A stretch of 64,000 bases of DNA from Mugil cephalus (Eukaryota > Chordata > Actinopteri > Mugiliformes > Mugilidae): NCBI RefSeq assembly GCF_022458985.1, contig NC_061787.1:22763629-22827628 (forward strand), read 5' to 3'. The notes beneath the pieces were generated by a model. It did no database searches. It was not told the origin of the DNA and saw nothing but the letters and a program-made list of their open reading frames with translations. The position numbers and the translations under genes are program-made. Shown here one piece after another: positions 34,911-46,822 of the stretch (the first letter of the stretch is position 1; every line of letters starts with the position of its first letter).

Positions 34911-35317
34911 GAGTTGTTGATTATGCATTGTCACTCCCCGAGACGCAAGAAGAAAGCAAAAATATATCTTTTTACTCAGGAAAATGGGAAAAAAGTAACA
35001 CACAGTGACTTGGATAAGTAACTTTAATCTGATTAATGACTTGGAAATAGTAACACATGAGATTAGAGTAACATTACCAGTGTCATAGAAGAGGACATAA
35101 TGTCATTCTTGATATACTTTCAACCCACATTGACATTAACATGTACATCTGAACCCTGAAAGCACGGTTGAATGAGTTAGGACTGAGGAAAAGGGGCAAC
35201 TACTCCTCAACAAATGAAGTTAGAAGGGCCATAATATCAGAGTTGCCTGAGTTTGGACAAATGTTTGGCTATGGAACTATGTGGCTGACATGGCAACAAC
35301 TCACACTTCTTTCCAGA

Positions 35318-35766
35318 ATGTGGACAGTACATTGTCTGCTTTCAAAGCGCACATCACAGTGTTTACACTTCCACCTGATTTTGAGCGTCCCTTTAAGGTG
35401 GAGGTAGATGCAAGTGCTCATGGTGCCGGTGCTGTGCTCCTGCAGGAGGATGTCCATGGGATTAAGCATCCCGTATGTTTCTTTTCAAAAAAATTCAATA
35501 CACACCAGGTGAACTACAGTACAATCGAGAAGGATTGTCTGGCGCTGCTATTAGCTCTACAACATTTTGAGGTCTATGTAGGCTCGAGCTCCGTCCCAGT
35601 TGTTGTATATACAGACCATAATCCCCTGGTGTTCTTATCCCGCATGCGCAATAACAATCAGCGCCTTATGCGCTGGTCATTGTTGTTGCAGGATTTCCAT
35701 GTTGAAATAAAACACATAAAAGGTATCAATGTTATGGCTGATGCGCTATCACGTGCAGAGTCTTAG
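35318..35766 (+). pseudogene. Gmr1-like retrotransposon RNase H domain (3' end of pol)
   Basis: A 150-codon open stretch begins in the reverse-transcriptase thumb and contains a whole RNase H: FKVEVDASAHGAGAVLLQED, then YSTIEKDCLALLLAL, YTDHNPLVFL and a terminal MADALSRA. The acidic residues D, E and D are present. The frame ends at a TAG, and only 47 bp lie before the LTR. No integrase follows, as expected for Gmr1-type elements with integrase ahead of reverse transcriptase. The upstream pol, gag and 5' LTR are missing, so it is a fragment. Confidence 0.85.
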
Positions 35767-35802
35767 GTCAAACCTGTCTTTGGGGAAGAGATGTTTGAAT
35801 TT

Positions 35803-36531
35803 AGGTGGGGGGGTGTTATGACCGTAGTGGTCATAATTTGCATTTTGTTTTGTTCTTTAGTTGTGTTGTCCCTCCCTGTCCAGGGGGGGAGCTGTGTCCT
35901 TGTGTTTTCCCAAGATGGGTGCGTGCAGCTGGAGGCCGCTGATTGGAGGAAGTCCGGAGGCCGCGATTTCAAAAGTGGAGCCGACAACAGACACAGCCTC
36001 TCTCTCTCGCTGGTTCGCTTTGACAGCATTGCATCCCCGGTTTGGTTATGTTGCGGATGAGATATGTTATCTCTCACTTAAATATTGTAAATAATAGTTA
36101 TAGTTCGCAGTACCATATTAGTAGGGGTGAGTAGCCTTTTACTTTTGTCCATCTTTTCTCTTGTTTTCTTGGTAGGGAGTATGGGTAGAAAACCTGTTGT
36201 TTTGTTCACTCCTTTTTTCTTTGGTTAGGCAAGTCAGTTTTCAAATCCAGCTCGTTTTGTTTATTGTTTTAGGTGATATGTCCGTGAAGGTTCTCAGTCA
36301 TCCAAGTCATGGTAATTCAAAAAAGCGTTGAATAAGGTCAGCTGGATTCTACAATTCTACTTATTCAACGCTTTTTTGGATGTTTTAGGTGATGCTCACC
36401 CCGAAGACTTTATGTTCGTTTGGGTAAATAAATCCCTTCGGTTTGGACTGCATCTTTCCGTGTTCTGTGCTACGTTTCATAAGAGTTGGTGTTTATGTTA
36501 TGTTTAGGTATCCCTAGGCCGGGGCATAACA
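35803..36531 (+). mobile_element. Polypurine tract and 3' LTR of a Gmr1-like element
   Basis: AGGTGGGGGGG (35803-35813) is directly followed by an LTR of 718 bp that starts TGTTATG (35814) and ends CATAACA (36525-36531), a perfect 7-bp inverted terminus. The end GGGGCATAACA is shared with the LTR at 46231-46729. A nested 105-bp insertion (36278-36382) lies inside. Confidence 0.85.
36278..36382. mobile_element. Nested 105-bp foldback fragment in the LTR
   Basis: The LTR word TTTTAGGTGAT occurs at 36267-36277 and again at 36383-36393, bracketing a 105-bp insert. The insert holds a 19-bp perfect hairpin (36318-36336 with 36360-36378, 23-nt loop). Confidence 0.75.
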
Positions 36532-36599
36532 TGGCTTACCATTCACAAAGTGTCATTTCTTAACAGGCATCGATACAACCAATCACATCAGCTTATAGC

Positions 36600-36905
36600 T
36601 TATTTTACCTGGTTTCTGTCCAAGTGTTGTCCCTACCCTGTAATGTCGTTGTGTTTTCTGTAATGTCGTTGTGTCTTGTGAAATACTGTTGTGTTTTCTG
36701 TAATGTCGTGTTTTCTACAATTTCATTGTGTTTTGTGAAATGTTGTTGTGTTTTGTAAAATGTTGCTGGATTTTGTGAAATGTCATTGTGTTTTGTGAAA
36801 TGTTGCGTTTTCTGTAATGTCAGGGAGTTTTCAACATGAGGACAACCCACATGTAATATGACACAGCGACATGCATTTTCTAGCTGAAACTGAGAACCTT
36901 CGTTG
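36600..36905. repeat. Inverted copy of the 20-bp minisatellite repeat
   Basis: TGTCGTTGTGTTTTCTGTAA-type units at about 36640-36820 are the complement of the array at 34175-34312. The block at 36828-36890 is the complement of 34816-34908. The two copies flank the Gmr1-like fragment in opposite orientation. Confidence 0.7.
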
Positions 36906-39900
36906 TGAGATGTCACTACTTAACAGAGAAAGGTGAGATACTGAAGAAAGTGAGGGAGATGGAGAGAACACCAGAAGGTTAGGGCGGACAGATTCACATC
37001 TTACAGACTACACCCAGAAGGTAAGCAGTAAGAGAGCAGCCTTCAGAGAAGCAAGAAGCCTCCTGCAGACCTGCAGATCAGGATCAGGTATGGACTACGC
37101 TACCCGGCAACCCTGGTGATGTCGTCAGGGTTGCCGAGAGTCCAAAGAACGCAGTGGATTACAACAAGAACAAACTGAGCCCCAGGTGAACCCTATGAAC
37201 TGGTTTGAACTTGAACACTTAGAAATTCACACGTTTACACTGTAGAAATGTGATGATTACTGTAAGCAGAATATTGTTGACTAGACTTGGAAATATTGAC
37301 AAAGTAATACTGAATTTCAGTGTATATTTAAGTGGAAATGTTTACATATCACTGGGTTTCTCATATTACTGTTTAACTCTATTCAAGGTTTAAGGTTTGA
37401 TTGGTTCTATCGTTCTCTTTTTTTTCTCTTCTCTCTATCTTTTATGGTATTGTTGGCTTCTTCTTTTTTTTTTTTTTTTTTTTACCCTATTCAGGATCGT
37501 GTTGTTGTTTTTTCCAATCAGGTGATTAAGTCAAAGGGGTGATGTTGTACCTCAAAGACATGGAACACGGAGCCACACACGGTAGGATTGTTGCGCAGGA
37601 GATGGTGGATCGGTTTGCCAAGGGATAGCTTGTTAAAGAGCAGTGTGTTTGGGTTACCGTGTGTTATATGTTATGTCTTGGTTGTGTCTGTGTGTGTGAT
37701 GCCCCCACTTTCTTCCCAGACTCTCTCCTTTAAACTCTTTTGCTTTTGCTACCAAAGCTTCAAGGTGACATCGGGCTGCAAACTCATGACATTGCACCAA
37801 ACATGGATGTGAGCAGATTGGACACAGAATTGATAAGCAGCCTGGAAGACGAAGGTTAAAGGCAATTTCACCCTGTAGCGTTCATCCCATGGGTGAATAT
37901 TGGCTAGATGTATCTAACATGGCGCCAATGAAACACATGACCAGCTCAGAACCAATCAGCATAGCAGGAAAAACAGCGGAAATTAACTCGTTGTCATGGG
38001 AAAACGGAAAAAATATGTGAACCGATGGCCCAGGTCTTCTGTAGATCATGGCTAATGGCTACGAGGCTAATGAAATAGCATGTTTTTAACTTTGCTATGT
38101 TTAGCAAAATATGAAGTAAATGAAACTTGCTATCGAAGTCTTGCACACACAAGCATTTCAGACGGTCCAGTCCTTTCGTTTTATTAGATAATTCTTTAAT
38201 TTATCTCACAGGTCCCACAGCTGATGCACAATAAAATTTCAGACTGGAGCTATTAACCGTACTACTCTGATTCTGGCACCCTACAACACGGCAGGATGAC
38301 ATGTTAATGTTAATAACTATTGATAATGGTGGCCCCATATTCTGTTATGAGGTCACATTGCTGTGACTAGGCTGGCTGCCAGTTGCTACAGCCGCTGGTT
38401 ACTATGGAGAGCATTTATGTTCGAAAATGCATTTTAAGTTTATATGCGTTTAAGTTTGAAAAAACAATTGCTAAACCAGTCTGGAACCTCAGAGGAGAAA
38501 GTTCAACTTTTTCTGCGAAGACAACGACCGAAAATGCACAAGCATTATTATTATAAAAATTATTATTATTATTTATGTATTTATTTATTCATAGCAGCTA
38601 CTGCTCCACAGCTTCCAACAACTCACTTTGATGCAATGTCAAGTTTTTATCAGCAAAATATAGTACTAAGTACAAAGCGTTTTACTAATCATGTGAACCT
38701 GAAATATATATTTTTAAATGCAATAAGAACATCCTTAATTGAGTTCTGCTTTAATTTCTCATTTTTCTCAATATGAAGTCAGCATTCATGGCTTCATTTA
38801 GTAACATCAGTAACTTGAGATAAGAAATGTATATGCCACAGTATGACACAGTAAACAGTAGTGAGAACCCCATCCTGAATTGCATCTAAATCATTGTAGA
38901 TGTGCGAGAAAGCCAATCCCCTCCATGACCACCACTACACCCAGCTAGAGCCAGATGGGCCTGGGACCACCAAAGTAAATCAGCTGCCTTCTGCGGGCAT
39001 ATTTTACTGTCAAACAGACAGTAAAATATGCCCGTTTAGACTTGCTATGTACTTCAGCATATTTGAAGTGTTATTTGCAAATGCAGATTTCTTTTCACTA
39101 AACTAGAATGAAGGACATAGTGAAGGAATGCTACGAAGGAATGCTACAGGTCAGTAAATGGCCAGAAAAGTGTAGACAACTACAAACACCGGAGGTGGAC
39201 CAAGTGCAGCTGTCACTCTACAGATCAGACTGTACGCTGCTCCCCTGCAATTGCATGTGTTGTGCTGCATTCAGAGCTGTAGGATGTGATTAGGGCTACG
39301 GGGCAACGCCCGAGGCCCTATTGTTATACCGCGTGTTTCTTCTTATTATTATTTTTTTTCCATTTCCTCCCTTTTTTCGTCCCTTAACTTGTCCTACAGC
39401 TCTTCCAGCTGCAGAGTGAGTTATATATCAAAACGTTATAATCTCTTTCTAGCTTTTGTTAGTTCTTTGTAAGTTACATTTTTTCTTCGTTTTTGTTAAT
39501 TTAGTTTGTAGGTTAGTTGCATGTCTTCAACACTTCCTTCTCTCTATCTCAAAAAAAACATATTTTCTTTTTCTTCCTCACCTCTTCAAAAGCACGAAAA
39601 ATATCTTTAGTTTGTATTTCTCTTTGTATGTTAGTTCTTAGCTTGTAGATTCATTGTACGTCTTTCACACGTCTTCTCTCTCTATTATTAAAACAAAAAA
39701 TGCCTTTTTTTCCAACTATTTCTTCCTCACCTCCTTAAAAATAAGTTTTGTAAGCTTTCCAACCTTGAACATCAAACTTAAAACACAATGCTATTTAATC
39801 ATACAATTATTTATTAGAAAGGAAAGCAATTGAAAACACTGAAAAATAAGTGTGAAATTGGCTTCCATTATTAATTATTAATTTAAAGAGGACATTTCAG

Positions 39901-40117
39901 TTAATTTATTTGAAGTATTTAAAATTTTTCTTAAAGTCAAAGATGTTCTGTCCAATCCAAATTATATCTGTTTTTAAAAGAGATAAGAGCTTTAATCTGG
40001 TCTGCTGACAGTTTTCTATTCAACTGGTTTTTCCTACAGTTCATCTGTCACTAAGGTGTTAAAAAAAGTTTTCTAATTTTTCCCCATGTTTTACCGAGTG
40101 CATTTTTACATTCAGTA
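36906..40117. other. Gene-poor region
   Basis: No gene is supported. Seen: an 11-bp hairpin at 37105-37115/37126-37136, a T-rich run near 37460-37483, TTA/TAT triplets near 38545-38590, and a dispersed-repeat start (GGGCTACGGGGCAACGCCCG) near 39293. Short open stretches have no recognisable motif. Confidence 0.45.
38995..39033. other. Perfect 17-bp hairpin
   Basis: Arms at 38995-39011 and 39017-39033 (left arm GGGCATATTTTACTGTC) are perfectly complementary around a 5-nt loop AAACA. No repeat-family context was recognised. Confidence 0.85.
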
Positions 40118-40119
40118 TA

Positions 40120-40540
40120 CACCGGTCAGGCATTACAACATTATGACTACCTGCCTATTATTATGTCAACAACAGAATGTTGTTAGTGGGTCTTTGGATC
40201 CTATAGGTCGAGGGGCCTCTATGAATCATCCCACAGATACTTGATCAGTTTGGGATCTAGTGAATTTGGAGGCCAGGTCAACACCTTGAGCTGTTCTTCA
40301 AGTTTTTTTTAGTTGTTCTTAAAGTGTTTATGTGGGCGTGTCTGTGTCAGGCTGCATCCTACTGGGGGTGGCTGCTGCCATCAAGGAGTGTCATTGCTAT
40401 GGGGTGGGGGTACATGTCTAAGTATCATCCACATGAACACCAGGTCCAAAAGTTTCCCAGCAGATCATTGAATTTTCACAAGATGGCCAGTCTAATTAAC
40501 CTCTCCTGTCAGTTGTCATAATGTTATGCCTAATTGGTGT
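40120..40540. mobile_element. Non-autonomous Tc1-derived element
   Basis: The left end CACCGGTCAGGCATTACAAC and the complement of the right end (CACCAATTAGGCATAACATT) form inverted termini next to TA. The interior matches the inverse of 32199-32560 and 41081-41315. Confidence 0.75.
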
Positions 40541-40684
40541 ATTGACAAATTAGTTAGATCTGACATGTGACAGTCATTCTCTCTCTCCACAAGACAGCAG
40601 TAGTACACTGGCTTTAAGTGCTCTGTTTATAACATGCCTTCATTTTAAATTGTAAAAAATATTTTTAAGCTTAAAATCTCCTAA

Positions 40685-40900
40685 AATTTGTCACTTCATT
40701 GCCCCAGTTCCACTCTCCAAAGACATGCATGTTAGGCTGATTGGTGATCCTAAATTGACCCTACGTTTAAGTGTGAAAGGTTGTTTCTCTTTGTGTTAGC
40801 CCTGTGATAGGCTGGCGACCTGTCCAGGGTGTACCCCGCCTCTCACCCAATAACAGCTGGGATAGGCTCCAGCAACCCCTCATGAGATCCCCAGTTCATT
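40685..40900 (+). repeat. LINE 3'-end fragment
   Basis: The familiar fish LINE tail is present: GCTGGCGACCTGTCCAGGGT, then ACAGCTGGGATAGGCTCCAG. A copy in the opposite orientation lies at 63550-63650. Confidence 0.7.
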
Positions 40901-41080
40901 AGTTTCTTACCCAGGTATGAAATTTTGTAAATGGTGATTTGAAAACTGCTGTGCATATGTATGTGAAAACGTTCTGAGACCTAGAAACTTCGATATTTAA
41001 GACGTGAAGCTTTATTTTGACCCTCCTCAGTCCTTGTATCGACATCCGTTCTGGGTTCTGGGTCTGAAAGATCTGTGCAG

Positions 41081-41315
41081 TATACACCGATCAACCACAA
41101 CATTAAAACCACTGACAGGAGAAGTAAATAACGTTGATCGTCTTGTAACAATTCAGTCTTCTGCTTGGAAACTTTTGGACCTGGCATTCGTGTGAATGTT
41201 ACTTAGACATGTAGCACCTACCTAAACCAGACCAGGTACCCCCACCCCATAGCAATGGCACTTGTCAATGATAGCAGCTATCCCCAGCAGTTTGCATCCT
41301 ATCACAGACACACGC
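41081..41315. mobile_element. Truncated Tc1-derived element
   Basis: It starts TATACACCGATCAACCACAA and carries ACTTTTGGACCTGGCATTCG, as in the copies at 32199 and 40120. The right end is missing. Confidence 0.65.
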
Positions 41316-43540
41316 ACATGGGGCGTTAGGGGGCGATTTCGGACACAGCCTTACTGATCAAATTCTAGGCTCAAAACTCAAATTTTCCCATAAAGCATTG
41401 CGAAAAGTAGTGAGTCACTCAACGGGTGGTGGATATCCCATCATGCATTGTGTCTCTAGCAGCGCCGCCATTGATGATAACAAAAACATCGCGTTTAAGT
41501 AATGTGTAAATAATAATGGGATAACCAGAATAGCTGCGTCAGTCTGACACGTAATGATGCGACAGCACTGACAGCAGTGAAGTCAAAAGATGCATACATG
41601 TAGTGTCTGAAAGCTGTTGAGATTGAGTTCACTATATAGTGCAACCCTACATAGAGAGTAGGGGTTAGAGAGTAAATGAATGATTTCAGACACAGGTATA
41701 TTATATTGTCAAGTGTATAACACAACGCAACTTGTTACAATGCAACACAAAATTTAGGTGGTATTTGTGGGGGTGAGTTCATGAGTAGCTGTGGTTAAAA
41801 ACCACTTCCAATCCCTTACGCAGCCCCCTTTTTGGTACCAATTTTCCCACCTCAAGCCTTCAGACTAACATTTCTTTTTCTCCTTTCTTCAAGCACTGTG
41901 GCCTCCTCCTGAAAATTTCAAAAGCCCAAGCAGAAAACTTAGGAGTTCACCTTGAAACAACCAACAATATAATTATTAATGGTGTTCCCTTTCTAACTGT
42001 ATTACTGACCATTACTTTGGTAAAAAATAGCCTTAACTTACAACAAAACAATGTGGCGTTTTTATTTGAAATTCTCAGTCATGTGGTCGTTAGCATTTAA
42101 TTTTTTGTTCAAAGTATTTGAGCCATGTGGTAACAATGGAACGAAAGCTAATACCAAGCACTGAAGACATGAAATCGAGGGATATTGAGCTTTGACAAGA
42201 AGTATACAAAATATCATCAACAAATAGATCTCTCATTGAAGTGATCCCTCTTCTGACCCAAACACTAAAAGCTCCACCCATTACTGAAGGTGTCGATAGC
42301 ATAAATGCATAGATGTAAAATTTGGTTAGGGAAAAAAATTTGGAAGTAAAACAAAACAAAAACAAAAAAAAAGTTGCATAGAAAGACAGGAACACATCAA
42401 GTTGTACAGGCCAACAACTTGATATATTGATATTATAGAACTGGGGCATCAGCTTCCACCTTTATTGTAGCCCATATAACATTATGAAATTAAGAAATCC
42501 AACTCCCCAGATGAAATTATGTTTTTGTGCTTGGTTTTTTGATTCATCTATGCAGCGCAGTGATTGGGATACATGGCTGCGTTAAATATAAACTAATTGA
42601 GCCATCGATGTATAATTTACGCATTTATTCAATCTGCAATCCTTTGCCATGCCATTTGGCGTCTCTTCGGTGCAGCCACGGTGTTTGACTTTTCAATGAG
42701 ATTTATTTTTTCTTCTTCATATTTGAGGAGAATCAGTTTTTGCTCCTTGTAAGAGACGTATGCAGTCCTTTTTGCTGGTGGATCAGCGCTCATGATTGTG
42801 ATTGGTCTGCCTTGGAACCCTGCCTTTTTACATGCGCGTTCACCGATTCACAACAAGATAACCCTTGGTTAAGTAATCGAGTTGATAACCAGCGTCGTGA
42901 TACCACTTATCCAGATGGTCACCTCGGGTAAATTGAGCTCGCTTCGTGATACAGGCCTCTACTGATGCAAACTGCGATTACACTGTGGACCTTGGTGAAC
43001 TTTTGGACTATGTGAACAAAAGTAAAGGCAGTAGGAAAAAAAAAAGTAAAAAGGCAATAGAAAACTTGGAACACAAGAACCAACTTTTCTTTACTTCTGA
43101 GAGGGAGGTGTTTTTGCAACCAGTCCCCTCTGGAGTTTGGAATATGGTATTCCATAACTCAGGAGGACAACTTTGTGAACATCCTGAATTACTGGTCTGA
43201 TTGCAAAAAAAAACCAACAATGTTTTACTTTGGTGATGCAGTAGCCACTTTGTCTGTTTTTGTAACTAATGAGGTAAAATTGGGCCTTTGAGAACAGAAA
43301 TGTCACATGCAACACTGACCGACTTCGTTTCATGAGCCTCCCAGGACCTCAACAGAGGAAGCAGACACAGGGACAGCGGCCAGTCTTGTATTTTTTTCAA
43401 ATGGTCCTTTGTCTTCTCTTGTTTTATAGCCAAATATTCCACAGACAAACCCTTTCTGTAGAAGCTCCAATCACTAGATTGGTTTTGTTCATATCCGTGA
43501 TTATGGATGAAATAAAGGCATCATCCCTGTCCACTGCCTT
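41316..43540. other. Unassigned region
   Basis: No gene is recognised. An 84-codon open stretch at 42946-43200 (+) lacks an ATG. It contains a lysine-rich run (about residues 26-35) and then LQPVPSGVWNMVFHNS; I cannot assign it. It may be an exon fragment or chance. Confidence 0.3.
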
Positions 43541-43544
43541 AAGC

Positions 43545-46222
43545 TCAGAGGTGGATGTGGTGTGGGCTGACTGTTAAGGGATTGGTGACAAGTGTACTAC
43601 TAGACTGGCCTGGGATGGGTTGAGATTTCTTTGTACTGTCTTTCAGTATTTTACCACTAGAGTGGCCTGTGATGGGTGGGTTCGGATATGTGAGCTGACT
43701 TTTAGCTGTAATGGTTGGGAGCCGTACTTGTCTTGATCTTTGTTTAGATCCTTGCCTAACTGTACTATCCTGGCCTATGTTGCAGGGGGATCAGAGGTGG
43801 ATGTGGTGGTGGGCTGACCCTTACCAAGGATTGGTGGCAGGTGTATGTGTTTAGATTCCTGTTTGTCTGTACTGTCTTTCAGTATTTTACCACTAACATG
43901 GCCTGGGATGGGTAGGGTCAGATATGTGAGCTGACTTTTAGCTGCAATGGTTGGGTGCCAAACTTGTCTTGCCCTTAGTTTAGATCCCTGCTTAACTGTG
44001 CTAAAGTGACCTGTGGTGTGGGAAGTCAGAGGTGAATGTGGTGTGGGCTGACCCTTACCAGGGATTGGTGGCAGTATGTATGTGGTTAGATTCCTTGCTG
44101 TCTGTACTGTCTTTCAGCATTTTACTACTAGCCTGGCCTGGGATGGGTAGGGTCAGATATTTGAGCTGACTTTTAGCTGCAATGGTTGGGTGCCGAACTT
44201 ATCTTGACCTTAGTTTAGATATTACCCTGACCTGTGGTGTGGGGAGTCATAGGTGGATGTTGTGTGGGCGGAACCTTTGGGATTGGTGGCAGGTGTATGT
44301 GTTTGGATTCCTGTTTGTCTGTACTTTTTCAGTATTTTACCACTAGAGTGGCCTGGGGTGGTGTGGAGTCAGGGGTGGATGTGGTGTGGGCTGACTCTTG
44401 CCAAGAATTGTTGGCAGGTGTACACGTTTAGATTCCTGTACTGTATTTCAATATTTTACTACTAGACTGGCCTGGGATGGGTGGGGTCAGAAGTGTGAGC
44501 TGACCTTTAGCTGTGGTGGTGGGGAGTCAGGGGTGAATATATTGTGGACTGACCCTTACCAGGGCTTGGTGGCAGCTGTAGATATTCAGATTACTGTACA
44601 GTCTTACAGTATTTTATCTCTAGACTGGCCTGGGGTGGGTGGGGTTAGATGTGTGGCCTTGGATGGGCGGGATCAGAACTGTGAGCTGACCTTCAACTGC
44701 AATGGTTGGGAGCCATACTTCGCTTGATCTTTGTTCAGCTCCTGCCTAACTGTACGATCCTAACCTGTGGTGCGGGGGGTCAGAGGTTGATGTGGTGTGG
44801 GCTGACACTTACCAGGGATTGGTGGCAGGTGTATGTATTTGGATTTCTGTTTGTCTGTACTGTCTTTCAGTATTTTACTACTAGACTGGCCTGGGATGGG
44901 TGGGGTCAGATGTGTGAGCTGACCTTTAGCTGCAATGGTTGGGTGCCGTACTTGTCTCAAACAGGAATCTAAATATGTAAACGTCCACCTCTGACTCCCT
45001 ACACCACAGGCCAGGATATTGCAGTTAGGCAGGGATCTAAACAAAGATCAAGACAAGTACGGCTCCCAACCATTGAAGCCAAAAGTCAGCTCACACATCT
45101 TTGTTTGTATTTATTTATTTACGTATGTCTTCCAGGTATTTAGGCACTTATTTATTCATTGTTTCGTCAGAATTGTTCCTCCATATGGTGCGGAGTCAGA
45201 GGTGGATGTGGTGTGGGCTGACCCTTACCAAGGATTGGTGGCAGGTGTATGTGTTTAGATTCCTGTTTGTCTGTACCATCTTTTAGTATTTTACCAGCAG
45301 ACTGGCCTGAGATGGGTGGGGTCAGATGTGTGAGCTGACCTTTAGCTGCAATGGTTGGGTGCCGTACTTGTCTTGATCTTTACAGACAAACAGGAATCTA
45401 AACACATACACCTGCCACCAATTCCTTGTAAGTGTCAGCCCACACCACATCCACCTGTGACTTCCCACACCACAGGTCAGGATAGTACAGTTAGGCAGGG
45501 ATCTAAACAAAGATCAAGACAAGTACGGCTCCCAACCATTGCAGCTAAAAGTCAGCCCACACATCTGATCCCACCCATCCCAGGCCATTCTAGTGATAAA
45601 ATATTGAAAGATGGTGCAGACAAACAGGAATCTAAATATATATTCACCTGCCATCAATCCCTGGTAAGTGTCAGCTCACAGCGCATCCACGTCTGACTCC
45701 CCACACCACAGACCAAGATAGTACATTTAGGCAGGGATCTAAACAAAGATCAAGACAAGTACGGCACCCAACCATTGCAGATAAAGGTCAGCTCACACAT
45801 CTGACCCCACCCATCTCAGGCCAGTGTAGCAGTAAAATATTGAAAGACAGTACACACAAACAGGAATCTAAATATGTAAACCTGCCACCAATCCCTAGTA
45901 AGGGTCAGCCCACACCACATCCACCTCACACCACAGGCCAGGATAGTACAGTTAGGCAAGGATCTAAACAAAGACCAAGAAAAATATGGCACCCAACCAT
46001 TGCAGGTAAAGGTCAGCTCATACATCTGACCCTACCCATCCCAGGCCAGTCTAGCGATAAAATACTGAAAGACAGTACAGACAAACAGGAATCTGAACAT
46101 GTACACCTGTCAGCAGTCTCGAAGGATCCGTCCACACCACATCCATCTGTGACTCCCCACACCACAGGTAAAGGTAGTACAGTGAAACAGGGATCTAAAC
46201 GAATATCAAGACAAGTATACCT
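43545..46222. repeat. Array of ~235-bp units in both orientations
   Basis: Using the word TCAGAGGTGGATGTGGTGTG as marker, forward units start at 43545, 43791, 44026, 44247, 44369 (short), 44527 (short) and 44780. At 44958 the orientation flips. One forward unit returns at 45189-45381. From 45382 inverted units run with markers near 45450, 45687, 45921 and 46143, spaced 237, 234 and 222 bp. Shared segments include GGGATTGGTGGCAGGTGTAT, ACTAGACTGGCCTGGGATGG and CTTTAGCTGCAATGGTTGGG. A non-array patch sits at about 45101-45188. Open stretches inside are incidental. The family is not known to me. The array resumes at 49493-49635, after a retrotransposon. Confidence 0.9.
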
Positions 46223-46230
46223 CACCACCC

Positions 46231-46729
46231 TGTTACGACTCTAGTCGTAGTTTGTTTCAGGTGTGTGCTGCACGGAGGAGATGATTGGTGTGGGAGGCTC
46301 CGGTCCTGGACTCTGATTGGCCGCGGCTGATGGAAGACGCCTATAAAACATTTCAAGATGGCGGCCGGGGCTGGCAGCAGGTTTACTCTCATCTCCCTCT
46401 GCTCCCAACCAGCCACAACGTGGCTGGTTGGGAACCTTTGTTAAGTTGTAGGGGTGGACTACAATTTTTGTTCCCAGCTTTTCTCGTGTTTATTTAGTTA
46501 GGGAGGTAACTGTTGTCATTTGTTTGATTTTGTTAGGTTAGTGAATTAATTTCAAGATAGGGTTGGCCTTGGTCCACCCTGACGTCAGAATTTCATTTGT
46601 TTCTCGGTTGTAAATAACTAACTAACTTTACATTATAAATCGTTTGATTGTCTTGGTGGCTTCTTGGGACAGGGGAAGATGGGAACCTAATCATGTTGTG
46701 CCCTAGACACCCCTAGATGGGGCATAACA
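46231..46729 (+). mobile_element. 5' LTR of a second Gmr1-like element
   Basis: A 499-bp LTR starting TGTTACGACTCTAGTCG and ending GGGGCATAACA. A primer-binding site follows 5 bp later at 46735-46747 (TGGGGGCTCGTCC, 13 bases matching the tRNA-Pro-type site). The start and end words match the LTR at 35814-36531. Confidence 0.85.
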
Positions 46730-46822
46730 TGAATTGGGGGCTCGTCCACTTTTTTCGCGCGTTGTTCGTGGTAAGCTCTTTTTTCTCTGGTTGGTAGTTT
46801 GTTTTGGTGTGTGGGGAGAAAT

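Noticed and set aside
44234-46244. Several open stretches of 60-134 codons
   Set aside because: They lie in both strands of the 235-bp array, repeat with it and lack protein motifs.
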